From a virus: 59,581 bases of DNA. The position numbers and the translations under genes are program-made. The stretch's first letter is position 1. The number at the start of each line of letters is the position of its first letter. The notes under the pieces are model-generated. The model made no database searches. It was given only the letters and a program-made list of their open reading frames with translations, and was not told the origin of the DNA. Shown piece after piece: positions 9,111-17,081 of the stretch. Location of the stretch: the IMG/VR virus record IMGVR_UViG_3300044845_000879, positions 1 to 59,581 of that record. One strand, given 5' to 3'.

Positions 9111-9290
9111 AGAATTTTTTACTTTTTGAACATACGACGCTTTTAATATTTGAGATCGTCTTACCACAGATTTTTTAACAAATTCTTTTTTTTCAAATAG
9201 AATTTGATTTTGTTTAGTTTTAATAACTTTAGATTTTAAAGTTTTTAAGGCCTTTTCTATTCCGTCTTTTTTTATTTTTACTATTAGCAT
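9102..9290 (-). CDS. rpsU: Ribosomal protein bS21 of Bacteroidota type
   Basis: This 62-residue basic protein matches small-subunit protein bS21, which sits near the 3' end of 16S rRNA. The layout is typical: MLIVKIKKDGIEKALK at the N-terminus, a basic middle, then FVKKSVVRRSQILKASYVQ, closest to bacteroidete forms. Tyr53 falls where work on the Flavobacterium johnsoniae ribosome places a bS21 tyrosine in the pocket that hides the anti-Shine-Dalgarno sequence (recalled, not checked). The ATG at 9290 gives the family's normal start; an upstream in-frame TTG at 9359 would add 23 atypical residues. There is no Shine-Dalgarno sequence before it. It is the only minus-strand gene inside the head block and is divergent from 9389. 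Confidence 0.88.
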   Translation of the reverse strand: MLIVKIKKDGIEKALKTLKSKVIKTKQNQILFEKKEFVKKSVVRRSQILKASYVQKVKNSLN

Positions 9291-9388
9291 ATTATTACAA
9301 ATATCACAATTTTTTAAAAATTTTTGACAATGGGTATAATTTGTGTTATGTTTTAACAAACAATAAACATTGACATCAATGAAATTTA

Positions 9389-9820
9389 ATGAAAAAAGGA
9401 AAAAGTGTAAAGTTAAATCTATTCAGTCCGATAAAATCGGTGTATGGTACTGTAGATTCTAAAAATTTAAAATCATTATACATAAACATTCAATCATGGG
9501 TATCTCCCAAATTTGACCACGACAATTGGAATAGGGTCGTGTGTAATTTAAACCGAGAAATCAAACATTCCGTATTTAATTCAATTGATACAAGTCTTTT
9601 TAAAGAAAATAGTATTGTTGATTTGGATTTAAGAACAAGTGGGATATCCCACGGAAAAAAATCATTTTTTAATTTAGAAGTTAATTTATATACCAACCAA
9701 GAATTTGATTTTAAATCTATCGAATTAAAAGAATCGGTTAAAAAAATAGTAAGAAGTATTATAAGGGATAATGTTATTGAAAACAAATACTTTGATTTTT
9801 CAGTGTCAAAAACTAAATAA
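9389..9820 (+). CDS. Hypothetical phage protein (143 residues)
   Basis: This soluble protein has alternating beta-type and helical segments, for example a pattern SIVDLDLRTSG near residue 80. No family is recognised. It starts 98 bases from the divergent bS21 start, so the gap 9291-9388 must hold the start signals of both. It ends 45 bases before the protease gene. Its place between portal and protease suggests a head-morphogenesis or late role, with no motif to confirm it. Confidence 0.55.
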   Translation: MKKGKSVKLNLFSPIKSVYGTVDSKNLKSLYINIQSWVSPKFDHDNWNRVVCNLNREIKHSVFNSIDTSLFKENSIVDLDLRTSGISHGKKSFFNLEVNLYTNQEFDFKSIELKESVKKIVRSIIRDNVIENKYFDFSVSKTK

Positions 9821-9844
9821 AAACAATAAATAACTCCTTTGATA

Positions 9845-9852
9845 TATTTATC
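9845..9852 (+). promoter_or_regulatory. TATTTATC octamer before the protease gene
   Basis: TATTTATC is a one-base variant of the recurrent octamer, 13 bases before the ATG at 9866. Confidence 0.4.
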
Positions 9853-9865
9853 TTAAAAACTATTA

Positions 9866-10588
9866 ATGAAACAATTAAGAATTTTAGAAGCAAGTGAAGT
9901 CGGTCATGGCATATTAATTGAGACGGATGCGGGTTGGGTTTCTCCAAAAGACATACGTAATTCCGAAATGTTAAAGGAAGCAACTAACTTAGATTATAGA
10001 AATCCATTTGAATTTTATGCCGTATTACAAAAGTACGATACTCCAAATAGAAACGGAAGATTTTATCCTGAAAGAATATTAAAAAGAGAAGCTGAAAACT
10101 ATAAGAAGGCAATAGCCAAGGGACTATCAACTTCAGAACTTAACCACCCTGAATCATCTTTAATTGATTTAGATAGAGTAGCACATATCATTACTGATAT
10201 ATGGTGGGATAAAAATATCCTAATGGGTAAACTTAAATTATTAACATCACCAGGATTCCATGAAAGAGGTATTGTTTCAACAAAAGGAGACCAAGCAGCT
10301 AACTTAATGAGACAAGGTGTAACCATGGGAGTTTCTTCAAGAGGAGTCGGTTCCTTAAAAAAGGTTGGAGAAAGAAATGAAGTACAAGAGGATTTTGAAT
10401 TAATTTGTTTTGACTTAGTGTCTTCACCATCTACACCAGGAGCTTATTTATTTACTAATCCTGAAGATAGAAACAAGTATGAAGAAAACTTAGAAGAAGA
10501 AAAAAGACATAAAACACCAGAAAATTCAGAATTCCAATCCAAAGGAGTTGACTTAATGAGAAAATTAACCGATTATTTGGGAAAATAA
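9866..10588 (+). CDS. gp21: Prohead core protease
   Basis: This is the maturation protease that digests the scaffold and trims the capsid protein inside the prohead. It is a serine protease of the T4 gp21 family (240 residues; T4 gp21 is 212). Visible motifs are the catalytic His in ELNHPES (His94), the Ser in GVTMGVSSRGVG (157/158) and a late Asp in ELICFDLVSSPS (Asp183). It sits directly upstream of a gp22-like scaffold and gp23, as in T4. A fitting cleavage site (I-N-E before Ala) is present in the capsid protein near residue 60. Confidence 0.92.
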   Translation: MKQLRILEASEVGHGILIETDAGWVSPKDIRNSEMLKEATNLDYRNPFEFYAVLQKYDTPNRNGRFYPERILKREAENYKKAIAKGLSTSELNHPESSLIDLDRVAHIITDIWWDKNILMGKLKLLTSPGFHERGIVSTKGDQAANLMRQGVTMGVSSRGVGSLKKVGERNEVQEDFELICFDLVSSPSTPGAYLFTNPEDRNKYEENLEEEKRHKTPENSEFQSKGVDLMRKLTDYLGK

Positions 10589-10596
10589 AAATAATT

Positions 10597-10806
10597 ATGG
10601 AAGAAAAATTTTTTGTAGCGAAAGTTCAGTACGATTTACCTGATGAAAACAGCGGTAAAATTAAAAAAATCAGAGAAGAAAAACTTGTAAGAGGATATTC
10701 TGTTACCGATGTAGAAGCAAAGGTTACGGCAAAATATGAAGGTTTTACTCATGATTGGAGAATTACTTCAGTATCCGAAAGTAAAATAGATGAAGTTATT
10801 AAATAA
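10597..10806 (+). CDS. Small protein resembling DUF4494
   Basis: This 69-residue protein starts eight bases after the protease. The opening FFVAKVQYDLPDENSGKIKK, then REEKLVRGYSVTDVEAKV and the closing DWRITSVSESKIDEVI, follow the pattern of DUF4494, a family of unknown function found mainly in Bacteroidota and their phages. The likeness is by eye only. It ends 24 bases before a strong terminator. Confidence 0.6.
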   Translation: MEEKFFVAKVQYDLPDENSGKIKKIREEKLVRGYSVTDVEAKVTAKYEGFTHDWRITSVSESKIDEVIK

Positions 10807-10830
10807 TTGATTTAAATTCAATTTATCTAA

Positions 10831-10858
10831 AGTGGTCAATTTTGACCACTTTTTTTTT
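10831..10858 (+). terminator. Rho-independent terminator
   Basis: A perfect nine-base-pair stem (AGTGGTCAA / TTGACCACT) with a two-base loop is followed by eight T. It closes the protease transcription unit before the scaffold gene. Confidence 0.9.
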
Positions 10859-10867
10859 GCTCGAACA

Positions 10868-10875
10868 TATTTATA
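10868..10875 (+). promoter_or_regulatory. TATTTATA octamer, distal, upstream of the scaffold gene
   Basis: TATTTATA lies ten bases after the terminator and 131 bases before the ATG at 11007. A second variant copy lies closer to the gene. The intervening 100 bases are very AT-rich and show nothing else I can name. Confidence 0.35.
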
Positions 10876-10974
10876 TGTTGATATAATATTGTATTTCCAC
10901 AAAATTATTAATCATAAAACATTAAAAAATAAAAGATATATAATTAAAAAACGATATTTTTTGTTTTTTGGTAA

Positions 10975-10982
10975 TATTTATT
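10975..10982 (+). promoter_or_regulatory. TATTTATT octamer before the scaffold gene
   Basis: TATTTATT is a one-base variant 24 bases before the ATG at 11007. Confidence 0.4.
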
Positions 10983-11006
10983 AGTTAAAATAAATAGATT
11001 TTCTAT

Positions 11007-12584
11007 ATGAAAGAAAACAAATTAGTTCAAGAGGCTCTTATTCAAATGAAACAAGTTGAAGAAGCTATAGCCGCAAATGCAAAAGGAATACTTGCTTCTA
11101 CTATGAAGGAAGAAATCAATCAACTAGTAAAAGAATCTCTTTCCGAGCAATCTGACGAAGATGAGGTTGAATTAGATGCTGACATGGATATGTCCGCTGA
11201 TAATGATGAAGTAGACATGGATATGGACATGGAATTGGATGATGAATCTGACGATATGGAAATGGACTTTGGTATGGATTCAGACGAAAGTCCAATTGAT
11301 TTAACTGATGCTTCTGACGAAGAAATTTTAAAAGTATTCAAAGCTATGGGTGAAAATGACGGAATCATCGTTAAAAAAGACGGTGAAAATGTTCATTTAA
11401 CTGATAATGATGCTGATGTAGAATATCTTGTTAAGCTTGGTGAATCTGAAGACGACATGATGGAAGATGATATGATGTCTGATGATATGATGGAAGATGA
11501 TATGATGTCGGATGATGGAGAATTTGATGAATCAGTTGATGATGTTATTGATGCTATTTTTAGTGGAAATATGTCAAAAGTAGATTCTAAAGATATGTCT
11601 GAAGAGGATGAAGAAGTTGTTTACGAAATCACATTAGATGACGATTCTGAAATGATGGAAGAAGATGACATGGAAGATTCTGAAATGATGGAAGAAGATG
11701 ACATGGAGGATTCTGAAATGATGGAAGAAGATGACATGGAGGAAGATGACAACATGATGGAATCTAAAAACACAATTAAACCTAAAGGTGTTGGTATGGG
11801 TAAACCTAAATTTAGTTACAAGAAAACAACAGGTGGATTTAAAGAAGACATGAAACAAGGTCCTAAATCTGTTGGTACTGGTAAAGCTAAATTTGATTAC
11901 AAAAAAGGTGCTAACATGGAAGGTAAATCTAAAGTTGTTAAAGCTGAAACTAAGGAAGGTAATTACGGAATGAATAAGGGTGAAAAATCTAAAACCATGA
12001 AAGGTAAAGAAGATTACACCACTAAAAAAGGTATGACAAATTCTAAAGGAGAAAAGGCTTTTGAAAAAGAAGAGACCAAAGAAGCTGCAAGAACTTATGG
12101 TATGGGTTCTAAAGAAGGTCGAGGTTTAAGAAAGGGCATCACTAATAACAGAAACTATGTTTATGGTAAAAATGGTGTTAAAGTTGAATCCACACAAGAA
12201 GAAGTTAGAATGTTGAGAGAAAAGAATGAAGAATACAGAAAAGCATTAAATGTTTTCAGAGAAAAACTTAATGAAGTTGCGATCTTTAATTCAAACTTAG
12301 CTTACGCTACAAGATTGTTCACAGAACACTCAACTACTAAAAAAGAAAAAATAAACATCCTAAGAAGATTTGACAATGTTCAAACTTTAAAAGAATCTAA
12401 AAGTCTTTATAAGTCAGTCAAAGACGAATTATCTAAGGTAGATACAAAATCAATTAATGAATCAGTAGGTGCAAAATTAAATAAAACAGTAACTACAGGT
12501 TCATCAACTACTCTAATTGAATCAAAAACTTATGAAAATCCTCAGTTCTTAAGAATGAAAGATTTAATGGGTAAATTAGGGTAA
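11007..12584 (+). CDS. gp22: Prohead scaffold-like protein
   Basis: This 525-residue protein lies between protease and capsid genes, the position of the T4 scaffold gp22. Residues about 45-105 and 145-255 are extremely acidic, with tandem MEDD and DSEMMEEDDME repeats. Residues 255-390 are Lys/Gly-rich with repeated GVGMGKPKFSYKK-like elements. The C-terminal 130 residues look like a gp22-type core: a coiled coil starting REKNEEYRKALNVFREKL, then FNSNLAYATRLF. It is about twice the length of T4 gp22 (269), the excess being repeats. Scaffold is normally cut up by gp21 and lost, which would tolerate such repeats. Confidence 0.75.
   Translation: MKENKLVQEALIQMKQVEEAIAANAKGILASTMKEEINQLVKESLSEQSDEDEVELDADMDMSADNDEVDMDMDMELDDESDDMEMDFGMDSDESPIDLTDASDEEILKVFKAMGENDGIIVKKDGENVHLTDNDADVEYLVKLGESEDDMMEDDMMSDDMMEDDMMSDDGEFDESVDDVIDAIFSGNMSKVDSKDMSEEDEEVVYEITLDDDSEMMEEDDMEDSEMMEEDDMEDSEMMEEDDMEEDDNMMESKNTIKPKGVGMGKPKFSYKKTTGGFKEDMKQGPKSVGTGKAKFDYKKGANMEGKSKVVKAETKEGNYGMNKGEKSKTMKGKEDYTTKKGMTNSKGEKAFEKEETKEAARTYGMGSKEGRGLRKGITNNRNYVYGKNGVKVESTQEEVRMLREKNEEYRKALNVFREKLNEVAIFNSNLAYATRLFTEHSTTKKEKINILRRFDNVQTLKESKSLYKSVKDELSKVDTKSINESVGAKLNKTVTTGSSTTLIESKTYENPQFLRMKDLMGKLG
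11643..11741 (+). repeat. 33-base tandem repeat in the scaffold gene
   Basis: Three consecutive 33-base units start at 11643, 11676 and 11709, each encoding DSEMMEEDDME. They are almost identical at the DNA level. A shorter related acidic repeat lies at about 11455-11515. Confidence 0.88.
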
Positions 12585-12628
12585 CAAATAAAAATTTTAA
12601 ATAAACTAAAAACAAAACAAAAACTAAA

Positions 12629-14434
12629 ATGGGAGCATTATTAGAATCAGGTCTTGTTGGTAATATCGGGTTAAAACACCTTAAAGTTATCAAGGAAGAC
12701 ACAATCAACAAATGGGACAAATTAGGCTTTTTAGAAGGTCTTAAAGGTCACATGAGAGAAAACGTAGCTCAATTATACGAAAACCAAGCATCATTTTTAA
12801 TTAATGAAGCATCATCTACATCTGATACAGGTGCATTTGAAACAGTGGTTTTCCCAATTGTTAGACGTGTATTCTCTAAATTATTAGCAAACGACATCGT
12901 TTCAGTACAAGCTATGAACTTACCTATCGGTAAATTATTCTACTTTGTACCTAACATTCAAGCGTACACTGACCCTGCAAACTTGGCAACAACGGGTATT
13001 CACTACGCACCGTATGGTTCACCAAACGCGGCTGCTGACCAAACACCTAACAGTGGTTACGACTACAACAACACTAAAGACCTTTACGATAGATTCTACG
13101 AAGGTAACGAACCAGCATTAGACCCACCAGGTTTATTTGACTATTCTAAAGGACAATATTCTGCAATTACAGCTAGCGTTGCTACTGTAGCTTGGGATGC
13201 TGACCAATTAGTTGGTTCGGCTTATACTGAATCTGATTACAGAAAAGTATTAATCGCTATGTCAGGTTTCGCATCTGATGGAGCAGGTAAATTAATCGGT
13301 CCTGATGGTCAACCAATGGATAACGAAGCTTTCTTATCTGATTTGACAATCTACGGAGCTGCTGGAAACGTTTATACTTCAGCAAACACTGCAAACCCTT
13401 ATTTATTCAGAGTTGTAACTCAAAGATATGGTAAAGGTATTGTACAATATGGTAACAACAATTCTACGTTAGTATTCCCTAACAGTAAAACTGATGGTGG
13501 TCAATATGACAACTTGTGTGATGCTGCGGGTGTTATCTACTTAGAAGTTGATTTACAAGTACCAGTATGTATCACTTGTGGTGGTTCTATGGACGGTTAC
13601 ACAGGTTCAACATTCTCTTCATCAACTGCAACTAATAACGCGTTTACATCTACTTACAGAATCTACAAAAACTTAGAATTTGAAGATAGAATTGGTGAGG
13701 TATCGTTTGACCTTATGTCAGTAACAGTTTCTGTAACTGAAAGAAAATTAAGAGCTCAATGGTCTCCAGAAATGGCACAAGACGTTGCAGCGTTCCACAA
13801 CATTGATGCTGAAGCTGAATTAACAGCTTTATTATCTGAACAAGTTGCGGCTGAAATTGACCGTGAAATCTTAAGAGATTTACGTAAAGGTGCAGCTTGG
13901 AACTTAAGATGGGACTACAATGGTTGGAAGCGTCTGGGTTCAAGTGCAGTTCCTTACACTCAAAAAGACTGGAACCAAACTTTAATCACAGCAATCAACC
14001 AAATTTCAGCACAAATCCACAAATCTACATTAAGAGGTGGAGCAAACTGGATTGTTGTTTCTTCTGAAATCAGTGCAATCTTTGATGACTTGGAATATTT
14101 CCACGTATCAAACGCGGCTCCTGAGCAAGACCAATACAACATGGGTATTGAAAGAGTTGGTACATTAGCTGGTCGTTACCAAGTTTACCGTGACCCTTAC
14201 TTCCCACCAAACCAAGTGTTAATGGGACACAAAGGAACATCATTGTTAGACACAGGTTACATCTACGCACCTTACGTACCTCTACAATTAACTCCAACTA
14301 TGTACAATCCGTTCAACTTTACACCAATCAAAGGTATCATGACTAGATACGCTAAGAAAATGGTGAATAACAGATTCTACGGACGTATCACAGTTGATGG
14401 TGTTAGAACATTTGACTTAAGAGAATTGAGATAA
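12629..14434 (+). CDS. gp23: Major capsid protein
   Basis: This is the T4-type hexameric shell protein. The N-terminal region (INKWDKLGFLEGL, ENVAQLYENQ, then FPIVRRVFSKL near residues 75-85) is characteristic of gp23. Ile58-Asn-Glu60 before Ala61 fits the gp21 cleavage rule (I/L-x-E before Ala/Gly), so about 60 residues should be removed on maturation. The total of 601 residues exceeds T4 gp23 (521). The leader is A-rich (AAAACAAAACAAAAACTAAA before ATG) with no Shine-Dalgarno sequence, typical of strongly translated Bacteroidota genes. No TATTTATA octamer precedes it, so it may be read from the scaffold promoter. Codon use is more biased than in neighbours, in line with high expression. Confidence 0.96.
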   Translation: MGALLESGLVGNIGLKHLKVIKEDTINKWDKLGFLEGLKGHMRENVAQLYENQASFLINEASSTSDTGAFETVVFPIVRRVFSKLLANDIVSVQAMNLPIGKLFYFVPNIQAYTDPANLATTGIHYAPYGSPNAAADQTPNSGYDYNNTKDLYDRFYEGNEPALDPPGLFDYSKGQYSAITASVATVAWDADQLVGSAYTESDYRKVLIAMSGFASDGAGKLIGPDGQPMDNEAFLSDLTIYGAAGNVYTSANTANPYLFRVVTQRYGKGIVQYGNNNSTLVFPNSKTDGGQYDNLCDAAGVIYLEVDLQVPVCITCGGSMDGYTGSTFSSSTATNNAFTSTYRIYKNLEFEDRIGEVSFDLMSVTVSVTERKLRAQWSPEMAQDVAAFHNIDAEAELTALLSEQVAAEIDREILRDLRKGAAWNLRWDYNGWKRLGSSAVPYTQKDWNQTLITAINQISAQIHKSTLRGGANWIVVSSEISAIFDDLEYFHVSNAAPEQDQYNMGIERVGTLAGRYQVYRDPYFPPNQVLMGHKGTSLLDTGYIYAPYVPLQLTPTMYNPFNFTPIKGIMTRYAKKMVNNRFYGRITVDGVRTFDLRELR

Positions 14435-14465
14435 TCAATATCTTATATTAGATACCAAAGAAAAG

Positions 14466-14492
14466 GGAGACAAGAAATTGTCTCCTTTTTTT
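14466..14492 (+). terminator. Rho-independent terminator after the capsid gene
   Basis: The stem GGAGACAA / TTGTCTCC (eight pairs) has a four-base loop and is followed by a run of T. It ends the capsid transcript. Confidence 0.9.
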
Positions 14493-14517
14493 ATTTACAG
14501 AAAATTCAAATTGTTTA

Positions 14518-14525
14518 TATTTATT
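14518..14525 (+). promoter_or_regulatory. TATTTATT octamer with a long leader
   Basis: TATTTATT lies 104 bases before the ATG at 14630, an unusually long gap for this genome. The leader 14526-14629 contains a visibly less AT-rich patch (about 14543-14595) with short inverted repeats (CAGC/GCTG). No gene with a start codon was found in it. Confidence 0.35.
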
Positions 14526-14629
14526 TTTAGATTTTAGTTTATCAGTCCCCAGCCATAACAAGCTGTTGAGTATTCACGGACACGAAGGTATTGGTAACAT
14601 AGTCATTAACTATTATAAAATTAAAGAAA

Positions 14630-15358
14630 ATGTATTACACAACAACAAGCGTGGGCAAACCGACAGCTCACATCACAAAGAAAAAGTCGCGTCTTAAAGT
14701 CTACAACGGTAACACCGTTTTCCTTGGAGATAAGGATAATTTTGAATTTGAAATTCATAACCCGACACAAAAATCAGTTCTCTGTAAAATTAAATTGAAT
14801 GGTGAATACATCTCCACAGGTGGTGTTGTTATTAAACCAGGTCAAAGAGTGTTTTTAGAACGTTTCCTTGACACTAACAACAAGTTTGAGTTCAGTACCT
14901 ACGAAGTAAAAGATACGTCGGCAAACAGGACGGCAATCGATTTAAATGGGGACGTAAGGATTGAGTTCTATAATGAACAAACATATCAACCAAGTTATGG
15001 GTCAACATTATTTGTTGGTGGTAGTTTAAATACTACTATTAGTAGAGGTGTTCCCAATTATGGTGATATGACATTTACAACATCAACTTCCGCTCCAATG
15101 GCGTATTATTCTAACACGTTATCCGTTAGTAATAACATTGAAACGGGAAGAGTTGAAAAAGGTGAAAAATCAAAACAAGAATTTACTAATTCGTATCAAA
15201 ATTTTGAATATAACGCATCTCGTCAAATTATTTTCAAGATATTACCATTGGGGGTTAAAAATAAAACTACAGAAGATATTAAACACTATTGTACCGAGTG
15301 TGGTACCAAGACGAAATCAAAATATAAATTTTGTCCGTCTTGTGGAAATAAGTTATAA
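14630..15358 (+). CDS. Virion-type protein with C-terminal zinc ribbon
   Basis: This 242-residue protein is mostly beta-type (residues 15-150), with a Ser/Thr-rich middle. It ends in a compact zinc ribbon: Cys221-x2-Cys224 and Cys235-x2-Cys238. The position after the capsid gene, between two terminators, suggests an abundant, separately transcribed product such as a head decoration protein, but I cannot name the family. The first 30 codons are less AT-rich than the neighbours. An in-frame stop at 14600 rules out a longer N-terminus. Confidence 0.65.
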   Translation: MYYTTTSVGKPTAHITKKKSRLKVYNGNTVFLGDKDNFEFEIHNPTQKSVLCKIKLNGEYISTGGVVIKPGQRVFLERFLDTNNKFEFSTYEVKDTSANRTAIDLNGDVRIEFYNEQTYQPSYGSTLFVGGSLNTTISRGVPNYGDMTFTTSTSAPMAYYSNTLSVSNNIETGRVEKGEKSKQEFTNSYQNFEYNASRQIIFKILPLGVKNKTTEDIKHYCTECGTKTKSKYKFCPSCGNKL

Positions 15359-15364
15359 ATAAAA

Positions 15365-15390
15365 AGGAGTCCCGTGAGACTCCTTTTTTT
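15365..15390. terminator. Bidirectional terminator between convergent genes
   Basis: The stem AGGAGTC / GACTCCT has a six-base loop, with T after it on the plus strand and A before it. It therefore serves both the zinc-ribbon gene (+) and the small gene ending at 15389 (-). Confidence 0.88.
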
Positions 15391-15595
15391 ATTTTAACGT
15401 TCTAAGTGATTTAGAAATAATTTCTGATTCAGTTAAAGAATACAAACCATTTCTGTATGCCATTTGAACTGCTCTAATTAACATAAATTTTGATTGGTCT
15501 TCACTTAAATTATCAATCAAATTATCAATGTCTTCAGGTTTGTATATTGCTACTTCTTCAAATAGATGTAAAATTGGTTGCTTCTGTTGTTCCAT
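15389..15595 (-). CDS. Small hypothetical phage protein (68 residues)
   Basis: This acidic helical protein has a C-terminal pattern (RNGLYSLTESEIISKSLRTL) of a type I associate with small conserved proteins of T4-like phages, without a known role. It is divergent from the gene at 15629, with a 33-base gap, and converges on a shared terminator. Confidence 0.6.
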   Translation of the reverse strand: MEQQKQPILHLFEEVAIYKPEDIDNLIDNLSEDQSKFMLIRAVQMAYRNGLYSLTESEIISKSLRTLK

Positions 15596-15610
15596 AATCT
15601 GTTATCCGTA

Positions 15611-15618
15611 TATTTATA
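15611..15618 (+). promoter_or_regulatory. TATTTATA octamer before 15629
   Basis: TATTTATA lies ten bases before the ATG, in the 33-base divergent gap. Its orientation fits the plus-strand gene. Confidence 0.5.
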
Positions 15619-15628
15619 GTATAAGTAT

Positions 15629-16321
15629 ATGAAAAAAAATAGAATAAGTGAAGCAACTGGTTCATCAAATGCGGGAGCGTTTAAAGTACCAATAGTTTTA
15701 TCTCCACAACCTTGGAAAGAAAATCAAATTGCGCCATTCACAGATTCTGTATATAATTACGATAATGCCGAATTAGCTTATCAAGAAGCTGATGGTGATT
15801 TTAAAGAAACTCCTGAAGAAAGATCAAGGATTGAAAAGAAAACGGATATTATGGCTAAAGTTAATGAGTATTTAAAAAGTTTTTATACTGGTCAAAATGA
15901 TGAGGATGGAGGTGTTCTTGGTGACATTGAAGACCCTGAAAAAATTATACAACAAGCTGTGGGTCCACTAAAAGAAGATTTGGCTGTTTGGTTTGGAACA
16001 AAGAAAAAACCAAAAGGTAGTAAACAACCTAGTGGTCCTTGGGTTAATATTTGTAGAAAAAAAGAAGGTGGTGGTCATCCACCGTGTGGTAGACCTGAGG
16101 CAGATTCTAAAGGTTATCCTAAATGTAGAGCCGCAGGTGTTGCTTCCAAAATGACAGACGCTCAAAAAAAATCAGCATGCTCTCAAAAAAGAAGAGAAGA
16201 GAAAAAAGACCCTAAAGTTGGTAAAGGTAATAAACCAACCATGGTCTCATACAAACCAAAAAATGAATCTTTAAGAGAAACTATCACAACAATACTTAAC
16301 GAATACAAAAAATCTATTTAA
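15629..16321 (+). CDS. DUF5872-like phage protein
   Basis: In this 230-residue protein, residues about 128-195 carry a basic, Cys-containing region (PSGPWVNICRKKEGGGHPPC, then GYPKCRAAGVASKMTDAQKK). The region resembles DUF5872, a family of unknown function found in phages and large eukaryotic viruses. The N-terminal 120 residues are acidic and unrecognised. The C-terminus is helical and resembles the TITTILNEY-type ends seen on other proteins in this genome. The last eight bases overlap the end of the opposite-strand gene at 16314. Confidence 0.6.
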   Translation: MKKNRISEATGSSNAGAFKVPIVLSPQPWKENQIAPFTDSVYNYDNAELAYQEADGDFKETPEERSRIEKKTDIMAKVNEYLKSFYTGQNDEDGGVLGDIEDPEKIIQQAVGPLKEDLAVWFGTKKKPKGSKQPSGPWVNICRKKEGGGHPPCGRPEADSKGYPKCRAAGVASKMTDAQKKSACSQKRREEKKDPKVGKGNKPTMVSYKPKNESLRETITTILNEYKKSI

Positions 16322-16643
16322 TAGAATCTGTTGTATTTTTTGTCGCTGAAATTACCGTATCTTTCTCAGTTAAAACTTTTGGTGATATTTTTGGTTTTAT
16401 CACACTAATATTTTTAGGACTTTCGTTATTTTTAATGACAGGTCTGTCAATATAAACAGTATCGTGAATAATTTGTTTTTCAGGTTTAATCTCATGGGTG
16501 ATAATTTCGATCTTATCATTTTTAAATTTCGGGGATACATAACGATATAGATTAATAAACACTAATGTTATTACTGAAATGGTTAAGGTTAGAACTATCA
16601 ATCCCAAATAAAAAGTTTTATTGAATGAGTTATTATTTTTCAT
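16314..16643 (-). CDS. Small membrane-anchored protein
   Basis: In this 109-residue protein, residues 10-32 form one strong hydrophobic segment after a short polar N-terminus. A Lys/Ile/Asp-rich tail with no motif follows, so the topology is probably N-in with the tail outside the inner membrane. It overlaps the preceding gene's stop by one base. An envelope-directed role (for example lysis accessory or superinfection exclusion) is possible, but nothing specific supports it. Confidence 0.55.
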   Translation of the reverse strand: MKNNNSFNKTFYLGLIVLTLTISVITLVFINLYRYVSPKFKNDKIEIITHEIKPEKQIIHDTVYIDRPVIKNNESPKNISVIKPKISPKVLTEKDTVISATKNTTDSIK

Positions 16644-17044
16644 TAAATATTTTTTAAAATGTTTTGTAATGAGTGTTTTATGTTTGAAGTAATCTCTTTT
16701 TCAAATGATTCTCTACGTTTTTCAACCTCAGTGTCAAACACTAAAGTAATACTATTCCAAAGTTTTTGTTCTAAAAACACAGTATAGGAATATACATGAT
16801 TAATAACTTTTACTGAACTATTCTCAAGAATTACGAATATTTGTAATTCCTCATTTCTAATGTATCTTTTATTTGAAATTGGAGTTAATAAAAGCACTGT
16901 GTCTTCTTTTGATATTAATTTTTTACAAATTGCAATACAATCTCTTTCATATTCAGATTTTTCAACAGTTGGGGTTGAGTATCTGACTAATGAGATAAAC
17001 CATTTTTGAACTAGTCGTCTTAATTTATGTAGATGTGAATTCAT
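16643..17044 (-). CDS. Hypothetical protein downstream of the HNH gene
   Basis: This is a basic to mixed soluble protein of 133 residues from the ATG at 17044. That start is preferred because it has an A-rich leader and lies after the HNH stop codon. ATGs at 17092 and 17140 are in frame and would overlap the HNH gene, so the start is uncertain. No recognised family. Confidence 0.5.
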   Translation of the reverse strand: MNSHLHKLRRLVQKWFISLVRYSTPTVEKSEYERDCIAICKKLISKEDTVLLLTPISNKRYIRNEELQIFVILENSSVKVINHVYSYTVFLEQKLWNSITLVFDTEVEKRRESFEKEITSNIKHSLQNILKNI

Positions 17045-17081
17045 TGTTGTTGGATTAATATAACACAACAAAGATAGTAAA

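Noticed and set aside
9324-9345. Sigma-70-like promoter (TTGACA followed by TATAAT) upstream of 9389
   Set aside because: The two elements are only about six bases apart instead of about 17, and Bacteroidota hosts use a different consensus.
9102-9359. Longer bS21 reading frame starting at a TTG at 9359
   Set aside because: The start would be TTG and the added 23 residues do not resemble bS21; the ATG at 9290 gives the family's exact N-terminus.
14440-14694. Open frame through the leader and into the start of the zinc-ribbon gene
   Set aside because: It has no ATG, runs through the capsid terminator hairpin and overlaps a well-supported gene in another frame.
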